Source: Corbicula japonica | Taxonomy: Eukaryota; Mollusca; Bivalvia; Venerida; Cyrenidae | Assembly: GCA_038501625.1 (NCBI GenBank) | Contig: JAZAYU010000015.1 | Span: forward strand, 8,082,991 to 8,146,990 | Length of the DNA: 64,000 bases | Direction: 5' to 3' | In this document: positions 55,240 through 64,000 of the stretch, in pieces | How positions within the stretch are numbered: position 1 is the first letter of the stretch | Layout of the letters: the number at the start of each line of letters is the position of its first letter | Translations under genes and position numbers: made by a program | Notes under the pieces: generated by a model | What the model saw: the letters and a program-made list of their open reading frames with translations, nothing else | Told to the model about the DNA's origin: nothing | The model's database searches: none

Positions 55240-55450
55240 TTTTCAACCAATCAAAATTAAATTCATTTTAACTAATCAGAAATGAGGTCTTTTTTGATCA
55301 ATCGCGAATGAGTTAATGTCCAACCAATTAGGAATAAGTGTTCACTTTCTACTAATCAGATTTTAGCTAATATTCAACCAATGAAGACTGTGTTCGCTTT
55401 CAACCAATCAGGACGTTCTTACTTTTAACCAATGAAGATTAAGCTAAATT
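55240..55450. repeat. Degenerate tandem of CAACCAATCA units
   Basis: 'ttcaaccaatcaaaa', 'ttttaactaatcagaa', 'caaccaattagga' and similar recur every 25-40 bp after exon 5. Origin unclear. Confidence 0.5.
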
Positions 55451-55619
55451 ACTATTAGTCCGCTCCTTAAGTCTCTGCACTGAGTTGTTGCTAAGTTTCA
55501 ATATCTTAACCATGTTTTTGTAAAATTTATTTGCTTAGAGATCTATTTGATACGGTTCCTCAACTTACAAACAGCAAGCGCAATCGAAAATACTACGAAT
55601 TGTTTCTTACTGTTTACAG

Positions 55620-55717
55620 CAAGACCGAAGATTACACCACGACTGGTGGACACCTCACGACGGGTTGTGTTACATCGGGAGTATGACAGACTCACCAACT
55701 ATGCCAACGAAATATTT
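55620..55717 (+). CDS. Ser/Arg-rich protein, exon 6
   Basis: Acceptor TACTGTTTACAG, donor GTGAGT, phase 1 in, phase 0 out. Residues 188-220: ARPKITPRLVDTSRRVV, then LHREYDRLTNYANEIF, probably the start of a folded segment. Confidence 0.7.
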
Positions 55718-56483
55718 GTGAGTTATACTATCTTATTATCCTGAAAGGCGATTAATATTATATGAATGATTCAATAACATAGGGATTCAATTAATCGTTA
55801 TCGACAGTTGTTCGGCTGTTGACGGCAGAGACTACAATAATTTTCAACATGGGGCCGGTTTTTCAGAAACTTATCCGCTGATTAAACTAACATAGAATAA
55901 GTTATTTTCAAACAAAATAATACCTCTTCACGTTAATATTCTGTATTCTTACTCTAGAACAACAAGTTGTTACAGACACTTAAATGTACTCAAAATATTT
56001 CTTACAGCTATCCTTATTTCTTTTGGAAATTAAAAACCCGGTTAGCTTAACCCACGAAAAATGTTTGAACATCCGGCCAAAAGGGGAAATTTCACAGCAC
56101 AAGCGTCCCAGAGCGCGCAAAATATCACTCAATAGACTTTCTTTTTGTATTTTATCTCAGAGTCTGTATTTTATCTTCTTAATTAACGTAATGTGTAGAA
56201 AACCATTAATGCCCGCCAAAGATAGCTTCACGTAAGAGCATGTATTCGCATTGAAATGAATATAAAATAAATGTATTTGTTACAGCCGGAAACGTGTTTC
56301 AAAACTTCAGAACGGATGTGTAGTGTGTCCACTTTTTTAATAAACGCATTTCAAGATCCACTCAATTCATTTTTGTCTTAAATAAATATCCAAGAAAATG
56401 CTTAACAAAGAAATAAGACTGAACAGCATGCTTTTCAATACCCTACAAACGTAACGACGACCTTTCAATTGCGTAAGTAGCAT

Positions 56484-56545
56484 TGCAAGACTAGGCGCTA
56501 TCGCCGTACGGGTTCGCTCCCCAGGAGGGGCAATATCATATCATA
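56484..56545 (+). repeat. SINE-like fragment with B-box-like motif
   Basis: 'gtacgggttcgctccccagg' followed by 'aggggcaatatcat' is matched at about 9660-9700 ('gtacaggttcgctccccgct', 'aggggcaatatcag'). The 'ggttcgctccc' core resembles a pol III B-box. It ends next to the exon 7 acceptor. Confidence 0.45.
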
Positions 56546-56565
56546 TTGTTTAATTTGTATTTCAG

Positions 56566-56710
56566 AGCGAGATACCCCTAGAGGAAGTGCAGGTTATACA
56601 CCGGTATCGGCCTTCATACCGAGATGGCGAGCCTCACTATCAGGGTTTCAGCAGGCATGTCGGCTCGATCCTCAAATCTAAAGAATTCGTTGACTATTAT
56701 AATAAAGAAG
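56566..56710 (+). CDS. Ser/Arg-rich protein, exon 7
   Basis: Acceptor GTATTTCAG, donor GTAACT, phase 0 in, phase 1 out. Residues 221-268: SEIPLEEVQVIHRYRPSYRD, then HVGSILKSKEFVDYYNKE. It looks like ordinary folded protein, not low complexity. Confidence 0.7.
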
Positions 56711-56809
56711 GTAACTAATTTATTTGCCAGTTCTGAAGCCAACTTGTGACTTAGAACCAACTACTTTCCCAGGTACAATATCGAAGGACATAAAATAGAC
56801 TTTACCGAG

Positions 56810-57260
56810 AGCCCATTTACTTGACAGGGAACCATAGATTTGATAGAGAACAACTTGTGACTGAGAACCAAATTCTTGCCCAGGTACAATATACTTGATC
56901 GAAGGCCATTAAACAGACTTTACTGAGAGCCCATAAATCTGACAGAGAACCATATATTAATTTTGGTAGAGAACCAAAGACTTGAACGTGAACCACAAAA
57001 CTGACTAAAAACCACATACTTAGTAGAGAACTTAAGAATTGATTGATACCACAGACTTTAAGCAAACCAAAGACTAGACTGTAAGCGATAAACTTCACAA
57101 AGAACCTTAAAGTTGGCTTTATACAATAGACTTGACAGAGTAACATAGAATAGAGAACATAGCTTTAACCGAAAACCACAGCACTGACTCTAGACTATAG
57201 ACTTAACAGAGAACCGACTTGACAAAGAATCATAAAGTTGACACAAAACCATAGTCTTTG
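56810..57260. repeat. Degenerate repeats of about 20 bp (AGAGAACCA...GACTTGAC)
   Basis: 'agagaacca', 'gacttgac' and 'catagactt' recur irregularly across intron 7. A minus-strand 109-residue frame through it is a by-product. Confidence 0.6.
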
Positions 57261-57354
57261 TACACATCGATTGTCATAATTTGAGCAAAATGATCCGACA
57301 TCCTCAAGATTTCGCACATACAGTACTGTAAACGTTTAAGGTTCCACACATTGC

Positions 57355-57740
57355 GTCCATCGTGCGTCCGTCTATCGTGTATCGTGCGTCCGTCTAACGA
57401 GTATCGTGCCTCCGTATATCGTTTATCGTGCGTCCGTCTAACGAGTATCGTGCCTCCGTATATCTTGTCTCGTGCGTCCGTCTATCGTGTATCGTGAGTC
57501 GTGCGTCTTTTAATTTTATAGAGCAACGTGAATAAGTTTCTCGCATATGCAAACTTCTATGATTTAATTTCAAAAATTCATCTTATATTTTAATAGCATT
57601 TTCAAATTTTTAGAAATCTCGTGCACAAATTATATGAATCGGCAGTATCGTGTATAATGCCTCTATCGTGTATAGTGCGTCCGTCTATCACGTATCGTAC
57701 GTCCGTCTATCGTGTATCCGTATATCGTTTATCATACGTT
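57355..57740. repeat. CGTGCGTCCGTCTATCGTGTAT minisatellite, two blocks
   Basis: Units of 19-22 bp such as 'cgtgcgtccgtctatcgtgt' at 57355-57515 and again at 57640-57745, separated by unrelated sequence. Intron 7. Confidence 0.85.
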
Positions 57741-57932
57741 TCGCTTGTAACCTTAAACGTTCACAGCACTGTATGTTATACAGAACCACCAGTTAAACAA
57801 CTAGTTCTCTCTGATTTTCTGTCATATTTTTGATAATTCTTAAATTGTCCTCTAAATTTGTCTAGACCCATGTTTGTTAAATAAAGGGCCGTTTCACACG
57901 CATTTATAGAATGTAACATCTTCATTTATCAG

Positions 57933-57988
57933 GTCTGGCTCACCCATCCCATCAAGACATACACCATCAAGGAGTGAACAATACCAAA
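57933..57988 (+). CDS. Ser/Arg-rich protein, exon 8
   Basis: Acceptor TCATTTATCAG, donor GTAAGT, phase 1 in, phase 0 out. Residues 269-287: GLAHPSHQDIHHQGVNNTK. Confidence 0.62.
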
Positions 57989-58119
57989 GTAAGTCATCTT
58001 ATCTGGATATTATCTATTTCAAGAATTCACGGAAACATGCTTATCGTGTTCGGGCTCAATTTTAGCACCTAGATTCCCAAACGTTTCTGTCCAGCTAGTT
58101 TAAAAATACACTCCAACCT

Positions 58120-58310
58120 TTGCTAAAGGCCACATGTAAACAAATATCATTTATGGATGAAGATCACATTTTATTTGTCCCACTGACTGATTTAAAGAAT
58201 AAATTTACCCGTGAACAAAGACCACCTGCCTTCAAACACCGCTTTTGGGGTTTCCCCTGGGTGGTATTTGAAGACAGGTTTGAGTACATGTATAATAGGC
58301 GTGAATAGTT
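58120..58310. repeat. Imperfect hairpin repeat in intron 8
   Basis: 'cacctgccttcaaacacc' is inverted as 'ggtggtatttgaagacaggt' around 'gcttttggggtttcccctg'. It looks like a piece of a dispersed element; the 62-codon frame through it is not supported. Confidence 0.45.
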
Positions 58311-58706
58311 CGTACATGTAGCTAATACATGTACATGTTCGTGCAGGCCTTTGCAACTTAATGAACTCGACTTCACTTAATTTTTTTTAATCACAGTAAT
58401 GTCACCTAATATCTATAAGAAATAACCGATAACTGTTTATTTATCTAAATTTAGAAAGGCTAAAAATAACACCGATGACAGCTTTTTCCATCACGTGACT
58501 CATTCGCAGTTTATATGGACTATTTTTCGAACAAAACACTTTGTTGACCCTGATCAGATTGCAGTGGATCTACACTGGTCGAAATATCAAACGCTAATCC
58601 ATTGTCCCAATAGTTAAACTAATGTATACGTCGCATTCTGTTTTCTTGGTAAAATCTGTCATGAATATCGCAAAATTAAAAGCATTAATTAACACTATTT
58701 TTTATT

Positions 58707-58868
58707 TATGACGTTTTGGCCTATAACCTTTATCAAAATAATTACAAATGATAACTCGTCACTTTTTTCTTTCTTTTCACCACCACAATCTATGAGGACA
58801 AAAAAGAAAAAAAATGTAACAATTCATCTGTAATTAATTTGATAAAGGTCATATACCGAAACGTCATA
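58707..58868. repeat. Inverted repeat with TTTGATAAAGG...CCGAAACGTC ends
   Basis: 'tatgacgttttggcctataa' at the left and 'ttgataaaggtcatataccg' plus 'aaacgtcata' at the right are inverted copies. Each arm folds locally (AGG...CCG) and recalls degenerate terminal motifs of Penelope-like elements. A related pair is at 62931-63070. Confidence 0.5.
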
Positions 58869-58869
58869 C

Positions 58870-60200
58870 AAAAGAGTAAACTTATATGTTTTGTAGAATT
58901 TGTTTTTTAAATTGATGAAAAAAACACCCAACAACATTAGAAATAGAAATATAAGTTAATCAGAAAATCTTTGTTTGAACACATTAACACACCCGAAAGC
59001 CACGAAAATAATCCCCCGCGGATGAATATGATCTCGCAGTCATTTCTTCTGTTACCGGAATTACTTTCTTCCATGTTGAGATCGGGTTGGGCAAGGGTAA
59101 TTTAAACCACTAGACAATCATTATTGAATTTATTATTTCCTGAAACCGTACACAGTCTAGGGTTTGGCGGGTTTGTATTACCATGGATTTAGAAACAAAG
59201 TATAATTCAATTAATTGACAGTCTACGACAATTTACATTGTTTATGTGTTCTTGTGGTTTTATGAGCAGGAATAACATGTTTAATAGAAATAGCCCCGTG
59301 ATTTATTGAGAACGTTTGATAATCCCTCGATAATAGAACTTACATATCCTGTGTTAAGACAGCTAATTGAATTTATGTTATGAAAAAAAACCAACAGAAT
59401 CATGAAAGAATGATATTGGTAACAATTTGTACGGAAGTCCTGGTGGGACATTGTTTGTTCTGTACTAATTATAACTTATAACTTTTTGTAATTATTTATA
59501 ATTATTAATTATTTATCATAACTGGTTACTCAAATTTGACTGCGACGCCACCTAACTGCAAAGGGCAAGTAACCAGAACAGAAAAGAACAGAACAGATCT
59601 TTTATTTACACCCAAGTATGGTAACATACAATAAGGGCAATATAACACAGTATATCATATAATACAGAAAAAATGTCTTCCGGTTGGCGAGAACGCAATA
59701 AAAAGGTACAACGAAAGTTATACATGACTTTTATCGTCAAGTTACAGGGGAGAGGGTTTAAATATTTACGCTTTGTCTAAATGAAGGGTTGTTTTTTTTG
59801 TCTAATAGTAAGTTAATTGGTAATGAGGAGGTTTTCAAATCTAATTCATATAAGAAAATCAACAATACATTGTTGCGAGGGTTTGTACTTTAGCGAGCGT
59901 CTCCACACTTTATCCTCCTTTTCATATTTTGATCAACTTCAACTTTTCAACTTTTATTGTATACTCTCAGGTCATATGACAACATGAGGTAATAATAACA
60001 ATATATATAGTTAAACAAGGGTGAAAACAAACATAAACATACATAGAGCGAATATACACAATACGGGAGAAATTCTCCTGTAAGAATTAAGGTATTACAT
60101 TAACAGTCATATAAATAATGTTGATCCGATTTCATGACGTGACTGATGCTTACATGTATGCTCTGTAGTCCACAGTAAGAGATAATAACTTATCAATAAG
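58870..60200. other. Non-coding, intron 8 of the Ser/Arg-rich gene
   Basis: AT-rich. No further exon with correct phase and splice sites was seen in this part. Confidence 0.4.
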
Positions 60201-60345
60201 GAATAAATAATACCAGAAAATGATAACTAAACAATTTTATAAAGAATAAATAATAACAGAAAATGATAAGTAAATTTTAATAATGAATAATAAATAGTAA
60301 CAGAAAATGATAAGTAAATTTTAATAATGAATAAATAAAAACAAA
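60201..60345. repeat. Three to four tandem units of about 43 bp
   Basis: 'gaataaataata(a/c)cagaaa' recurs at 60201, 60244, 60285 and, partly, 60329. Confidence 0.75.
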
Positions 60346-60643
60346 AATGTACTTCCAGGACTTTCGTAAATTTGCGGGAACCACAAAAGTGCCTTTAAAA
60401 TGTTCCAGGTTTATATATGTTTTCAACGAAGAATATATGCGAATTATATAAAAGCAAAAAAAAACCCTGTAAATTGATTACATATGCAACGTAATCAACA
60501 CTTACATGTACTGGCTCGAGCAAAAATTCTAACTAAATCACCAATATGCCTCACGATGTTTCATCGTAAGCGAAACAACTGTTTCCGAACGCATTTTCTT
60601 TATAGAATAATAATAAGAGCAATCCACCGTTTACTATTTTTAG

Positions 60644-60756
60644 AAAAGTAGATCACCCAATAGGGGTGTGAAAACCCGTCACGTGACAAGGAGTGCCAAT
60701 GACGTCAGTCGATCACGGCATACTATGTATAGTAGTCTTATAGACACCCATCCAGG
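60644..60756 (+). CDS. Ser/Arg-rich protein, probable exon 9
   Basis: After acceptor TTTACTATTTTTAG (ends 60643), phase 0 as required by exon 8, the frame reads KSRSPNRGVKTRHVTRSAND, then VSRSRHTMYSSLIDTHP. The Ser/Arg composition matches exons 4-5. Two endings are possible: a strong GTGAGT donor at 60757 (phase 2, continuing beyond the window or into unseen exons), or read-through to an in-frame TGA at 60758-60760, which would make a 325-residue protein. Confidence 0.5.
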
Positions 60757-60764
60757 GTGAGTCG

Positions 60765-62225
60765 GCATTCCCCTCCCCCTTACCTTTACCTGTATAACAT
60801 GTTTACAGGCATTTTAAGTGTATAATTTTAAATCTTCTATTGAAATTCTACTGAAATATGAATGTTGCATGAAAATATAAAGTGTCAATATTTTCTTATT
60901 ACATATTTTCTGTACTTTGAGTTTATTACAACAAAGTACTTAATATTTTCTATTTGCATGTTATCGCTAATTCTTGCATGACATTCTTTTAAATGTTTTA
61001 TTTCCTCTTTAAATTATCAACATTCAACTTCAGATAAATTTTCTTTTTTATTTAACGTTTCTGCTATGGTCTTTATCAAAATAGACAAATAGCGTACACC
61101 TCTACAGTTGTTTAGTTTTCTTTTGTTAGAACGCATAAATGTGATTTATTTTTATTTTCATTTTTGGATACTGACTAGCCGTATATAATTTGAACTACAG
61201 ACAAAGAAAAATATCATTTCAACAAATCTGAATCAACTCTGAAATAACGTTTGAATTTGCCTTTACAAGCATAATGTCACAATTTTCCTACAAAGACCTT
61301 TTCACACCTAACTTTTACCCGAAAGCATTGGACCTCATTTTAACTTTGCGTACGCAAGACCCATAACGTTTTTTTTCTAGACATATTTAAAAGAAACCCC
61401 ACTTTACCCTTCAGTTGTTAATGGTCATTTGAAATGTTATTGCCTCTACTTGGGACACAGCGACAGTGCCTAACCTGGCGCCTCACTAAGAGTTGTTTAA
61501 AAAAAAGAAGGTAAAATTTCATTGACTGTTTTGCAATTTATAACGTTTATAGAGATTGCCATGATTATGGAATCCTAAACACCTGAAATAAATACAACTA
61601 AAGAAAAAGACGATGGAATCCTCGTGAATTTTCCAGTGAATTGTAAAGTTTTCTAAGTGAAAAAGTTGATTTTCGACAGTTCTGAAGCTTTGTAATACTA
61701 TTTTTTCAATGTTTTTGCCGAACTACTTTTTAACTTTTTTACCTCCCTTTCCATTCTGTTTTATATTAATTTGTCAAGGAAGAATAAAATAAAAAGGTTA
61801 TTTCAGTGAAATATCGTTTTTATTTATTGTATGAACACAAAAAGCTGATATTTTTCTGTCGTGGCTAAGTCTGACGTAAAAGTATCAGTTTTTTATGCTC
61901 AATTGCTTTTTTTTCTTTTACGACATATAATTACATTGTGTAGTTTAACAGAGCGCGAAATACGCGAATTGTAAACCAGCTGGATATATAATGCATTGTT
62001 CCGTGTTTGGGTTTTGTTACTTTATTGCCCTAACTATTAAAATTGGGGCCGTCCTTGACATGGTTACTACAATGCTGTAGCTTTTATTTATATAAAATGT
62101 AAAATATAAGGCAATTACCTATGTTTAAACCAAACCGGAGAACTAAGTTATAAGAAATAGACGTATAAAAGGATGAAATGCCTTTTATTCATATCTTTAC
62201 TGATGTGATAGCAAAAAAGGAACTT
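60765..62225. other. Non-coding, nothing recognised
   Basis: AT-rich; would be 3'-UTR or intron of the Ser/Arg-rich gene. AATAAA-like signals are near 61785, but none can be assigned. Confidence 0.4.
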
Positions 62226-62227
62226 AA

Positions 62228-62554
62228 TTATAAACTATCCGACATAATTCGCAGTAAATTATTTTTGGTATACCAATAGATTATGTAGGTTTCTTGTGTT
62301 ACTTCAAAAGTATCTGGGTTTGCCTTTTCATTACAAGTAATTTCTGTCACCTCCTTCATATTTAAAACATGCTGATTATATCTTTTCTGTTTCAAGGGAC
62401 ATATATAATTCCAGTTAAGTTCATTCATATCTAGGCGATTCAATAATACATAAATTGCAAGAATTAAAGAATTTTCTGGGGAGCATTGAAATTTCGCGCA
62501 AACATCGAAGATCGGCATAAATGAGGGCAATGAAAATTCATTGTTTCGTTCCAT
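62228..62554 (-). CDS. Uncertain 108-residue ORF or exon
   Basis: Minus strand, ATG at 62552-62554 in a fair context, stop at 62228-62230. The amino-acid composition is protein-like. The segment FDVCAKFQCSPENSLILAIY followed by VLLNRLDM and NWNYI weakly recalls the second and third helices of a cyclin box. A possible donor (GTGACA) after NMKE would make it a first exon. No matching second exon was found, and it may be chance. Three 62 bp repeats lie just upstream. Confidence 0.25.
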   Translation of the reverse strand: MERNNEFSLPSFMPIFDVCAKFQCSPENSLILAIYVLLNRLDMNELNWNYICPLKQKRYNQHVLNMKEVTEITCNEKANPDTFEVTQETYIIYWYTKNNLLRIMSDSL

Positions 62555-62590
62555 AGGTTAAAACTTGGTCAGTTATTATAAATGTATAAA

Positions 62591-62776
62591 CGTGTAGGTT
62601 CCCGAATGCCAATCTAAGCGATAATTTCAACAGAAGGATGTTCCAAAACGACCGTGTACGTTCCCGAATGCCAATTTAAGCGATAATTTCAACAGAAGGA
62701 TGTTCCAAAACGACCGTGTACGTTCCCGAATGCCAATTTAAGCGATAATTTCAACAGAAAGATGTTCCAAAACGAT
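62591..62776. repeat. Three tandem 62 bp units
   Basis: 'cgtgta(g/c)gttcccgaatgcc' starts at 62591, 62653 and 62715. The units are nearly identical and include 'taagcgataatttcaacaga' and 'ggatgttccaaaacga'. Confidence 0.92.
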
Positions 62777-62930
62777 AAGGACCTTTAAATGCTTTGAATT
62801 TGGAATTGATGCGATTTACCGAGCCCGTAAAACGTGAAATCAAGCGTACGGGAAAACAAGTGACTATACAATAAAAGTAAATTACTGAAATTTGTTAAAG
62901 GAGTACTAGTAAAACTTAAACTCTCAGATT

Positions 62931-63070
62931 TTTAATTTTCGGACAATTGTCCTTCATCAAGAAAAGATACATATAACAACATGAACGATATAAACATATA
63001 GGTAACTTAGTCATAAAAAATATGTATTATTCTTGATAAAGGACAAGTGTCCAGACATTTGGAATTAAAG
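62931..63070. repeat. Inverted repeat with GGACAATTGTCC hairpin
   Basis: 'ttcggacaattgtccttcat' at the left and 'cttgataaaggacaagtgtc' at the right are inverted. On the minus strand the left arm reads TTGATGA, hairpin, GAAAATT, a layout like a degenerate hammerhead core. See findings. Confidence 0.5.
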
Positions 63071-63137
63071 AGTATAAATGTTGTTATTACTGATTTCCCT
63101 TTTGGAAGATTTACGCTTCTGTTATTAAAACGGAAAG

Positions 63138-63163
63138 AAGCAGATTTTATGATCTTGGGCCCA
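63138..63163. repeat. GGGCCC-type MITE end, solo
   Basis: 'cagattttatgatcttgggc' followed by 'cca' is one end of the family with no partner end nearby. Confidence 0.55.
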
Positions 63164-63216
63164 GTCTGCATAACTATGCCGCGTCACCACTACTAATGCT
63201 GCAACTAAAATAGTGA

Positions 63217-63265
<49 letters not shown>

Positions 63266-63297
63266 TAATTAATAATAATTAAAAAAAAATAATAATA
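63217..63297. repeat. ATA trinucleotide microsatellite
   Basis: About 80 bp of AAT/ATA triplets with one AATTAATT interruption. Confidence 0.95.
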
Positions 63298-63299
63298 AT

Positions 63300-63860
63300 C
63301 GTTTCACAGACCAAAGTGTACAGTTCTAACTTAAAGAAAGATTGCTACAGTTCTGTCAACTTTTTTCTCTTCTAATAAAGTTTGATAAAATTTACAGCGT
63401 TGATAAATATCCGATTAAATAAGAAAGATATGAAACAAAATTATATTTCACCAGGCTTGTTAAAATGTTTTAGCTTTTAAGTTTTACACATTAACACATT
63501 TACCGCACGGGTAAGCGATAACCGGTTAAAAAAGAACATCTGTAAAATTACAGTAAATCATAATACACTCCGTAAAAGAAAAAAAATATTCCGAAATATT
63601 TTTTCAATAAATATACAAGGACATTTCATTATCACTTAAATAAGTTTTTTTTGGTGAAAACATAAATTTTAAAATTCTGGTTAATAGCACACGCTTAAAA
63701 TTTACCAAAAATATTAAGGGATTATTCTTTGGTAATATCTCAAAAAGGCGCATATCATCATGCATTTCATAATGCAAATGTTAATCGTTCTAAAAGATAA
63801 AATTAAAATTATGTAATGTGTAAAGTTCATTGCAATTCAAAACCTATTTAAGCAAATTCT
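63300..63860. other. Non-coding, nothing recognised
   Basis: AT-rich, no supported feature. Confidence 0.4.
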
Positions 63861-63865
63861 GATCA

Positions 63866-64000
63866 GGGCCCAAGATCATAAAACTAAATCTGGAGATCAG
63901 TTTCAAATCTCAAGCATCTGATTGGCTGAAATGGCGACCAGTCGCCATTTCAGCCAATCAGATCCTTGAGATTTGAGACTGATCTCAAAACTTAGTTTTA
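63866..64000. mobile_element. GGGCCC-ended MITE, cut by the window end
   Basis: 'gggcccaagatcataaaact' opens a palindrome with centre 'atggcgaccagtcgccat'. The right arm is truncated at 64000 shortly before the expected 'tgatcttgggccc'. It is the longer form of the 19029-19135 element, keeping both halves of the inner palindrome. Confidence 0.75.

Noticed and set aside
58505..58615. Candidate terminal exon after 'ttcgcag' for the Ser/Arg-rich gene
   Set aside because: Phase 0 and open, but it runs through a TTAA-type MITE block ('tgatcagattgcagtggatc'), so the open frame is repeat-derived; 60644 fits better.

Overview
This is a eukaryotic nuclear window, AT-rich and repeat-dense, with short exons split by GT-AG introns. 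The genome is most likely that of a bivalve mollusc. This rests on the repeats: pearl-like (Helentron-associated) elements with 144-175 bp core repeats and microsatellite tails, and the 'CCCCCGAAGGGAGGCATATAG' and 'TAGCTCGACTATTCGAA' element ends that I associate with clam genomes. It also rests on a secreted cysteine-rich protein and a bursicon-family hormone gene. The organism call is inference; no species-diagnostic gene is present.

Layout. 1-7.8 kb is mobile DNA: a broken Tigger/pogo-like transposon (2424-4696) lies between inverted copies of another repeat, one of which carries a 1.7 kb pearl-like insertion. 8.2-18.6 kb holds a two-exon BTB-BACK gene. Its 8.8 kb intron contains an AAAT-flanked terminal-inverted-repeat element, itself interrupted by a 6.8 kb tandem array of pearl-like elements with a 1.75 kb TATAC microsatellite and a 0.9 kb CCA/CAA tract. 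25.0-26.75 kb holds a tandem paralogue whose intron is only 274 bp. Its start codon is out of frame with the conserved BTB sequence. The paralogues act as empty sites for each other, so several element boundaries can be read directly. 26.8-34.9 kb has no recognisable gene, only MITEs, palindromes and unique AT-rich DNA.

34.9-39.0 kb holds a three-exon gene for a 174-residue secreted protein: signal peptide, Gly/Asn-rich stretch, then two copies of a C-x(24,25)-C-x(10)-C-x-C module, one per exon. 41.8-44.35 kb (minus strand) holds a two-exon gene for a bursicon-beta (partner of bursicon)-like cystine-knot hormone with an unusually long pro-region. 47.7-60.8 kb holds at least eight, probably nine or more, small exons of a basic Ser/Arg-rich protein I do not recognise. 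61-64 kb has repeats, one uncertain small ORF and a partial MITE at the window edge.

The genes do not form an operon or pathway. The secreted-protein gene and the hormone gene converge, and the hormone gene and the Ser/Arg-rich gene diverge. Most long open frames in this window, including 150-375 residue ones, are low-complexity artefacts. The real genes were recovered by joining short exons whose splice phases agree. Exon joins, element names and homology calls are by eye and are not confirmed by transcripts or searches.
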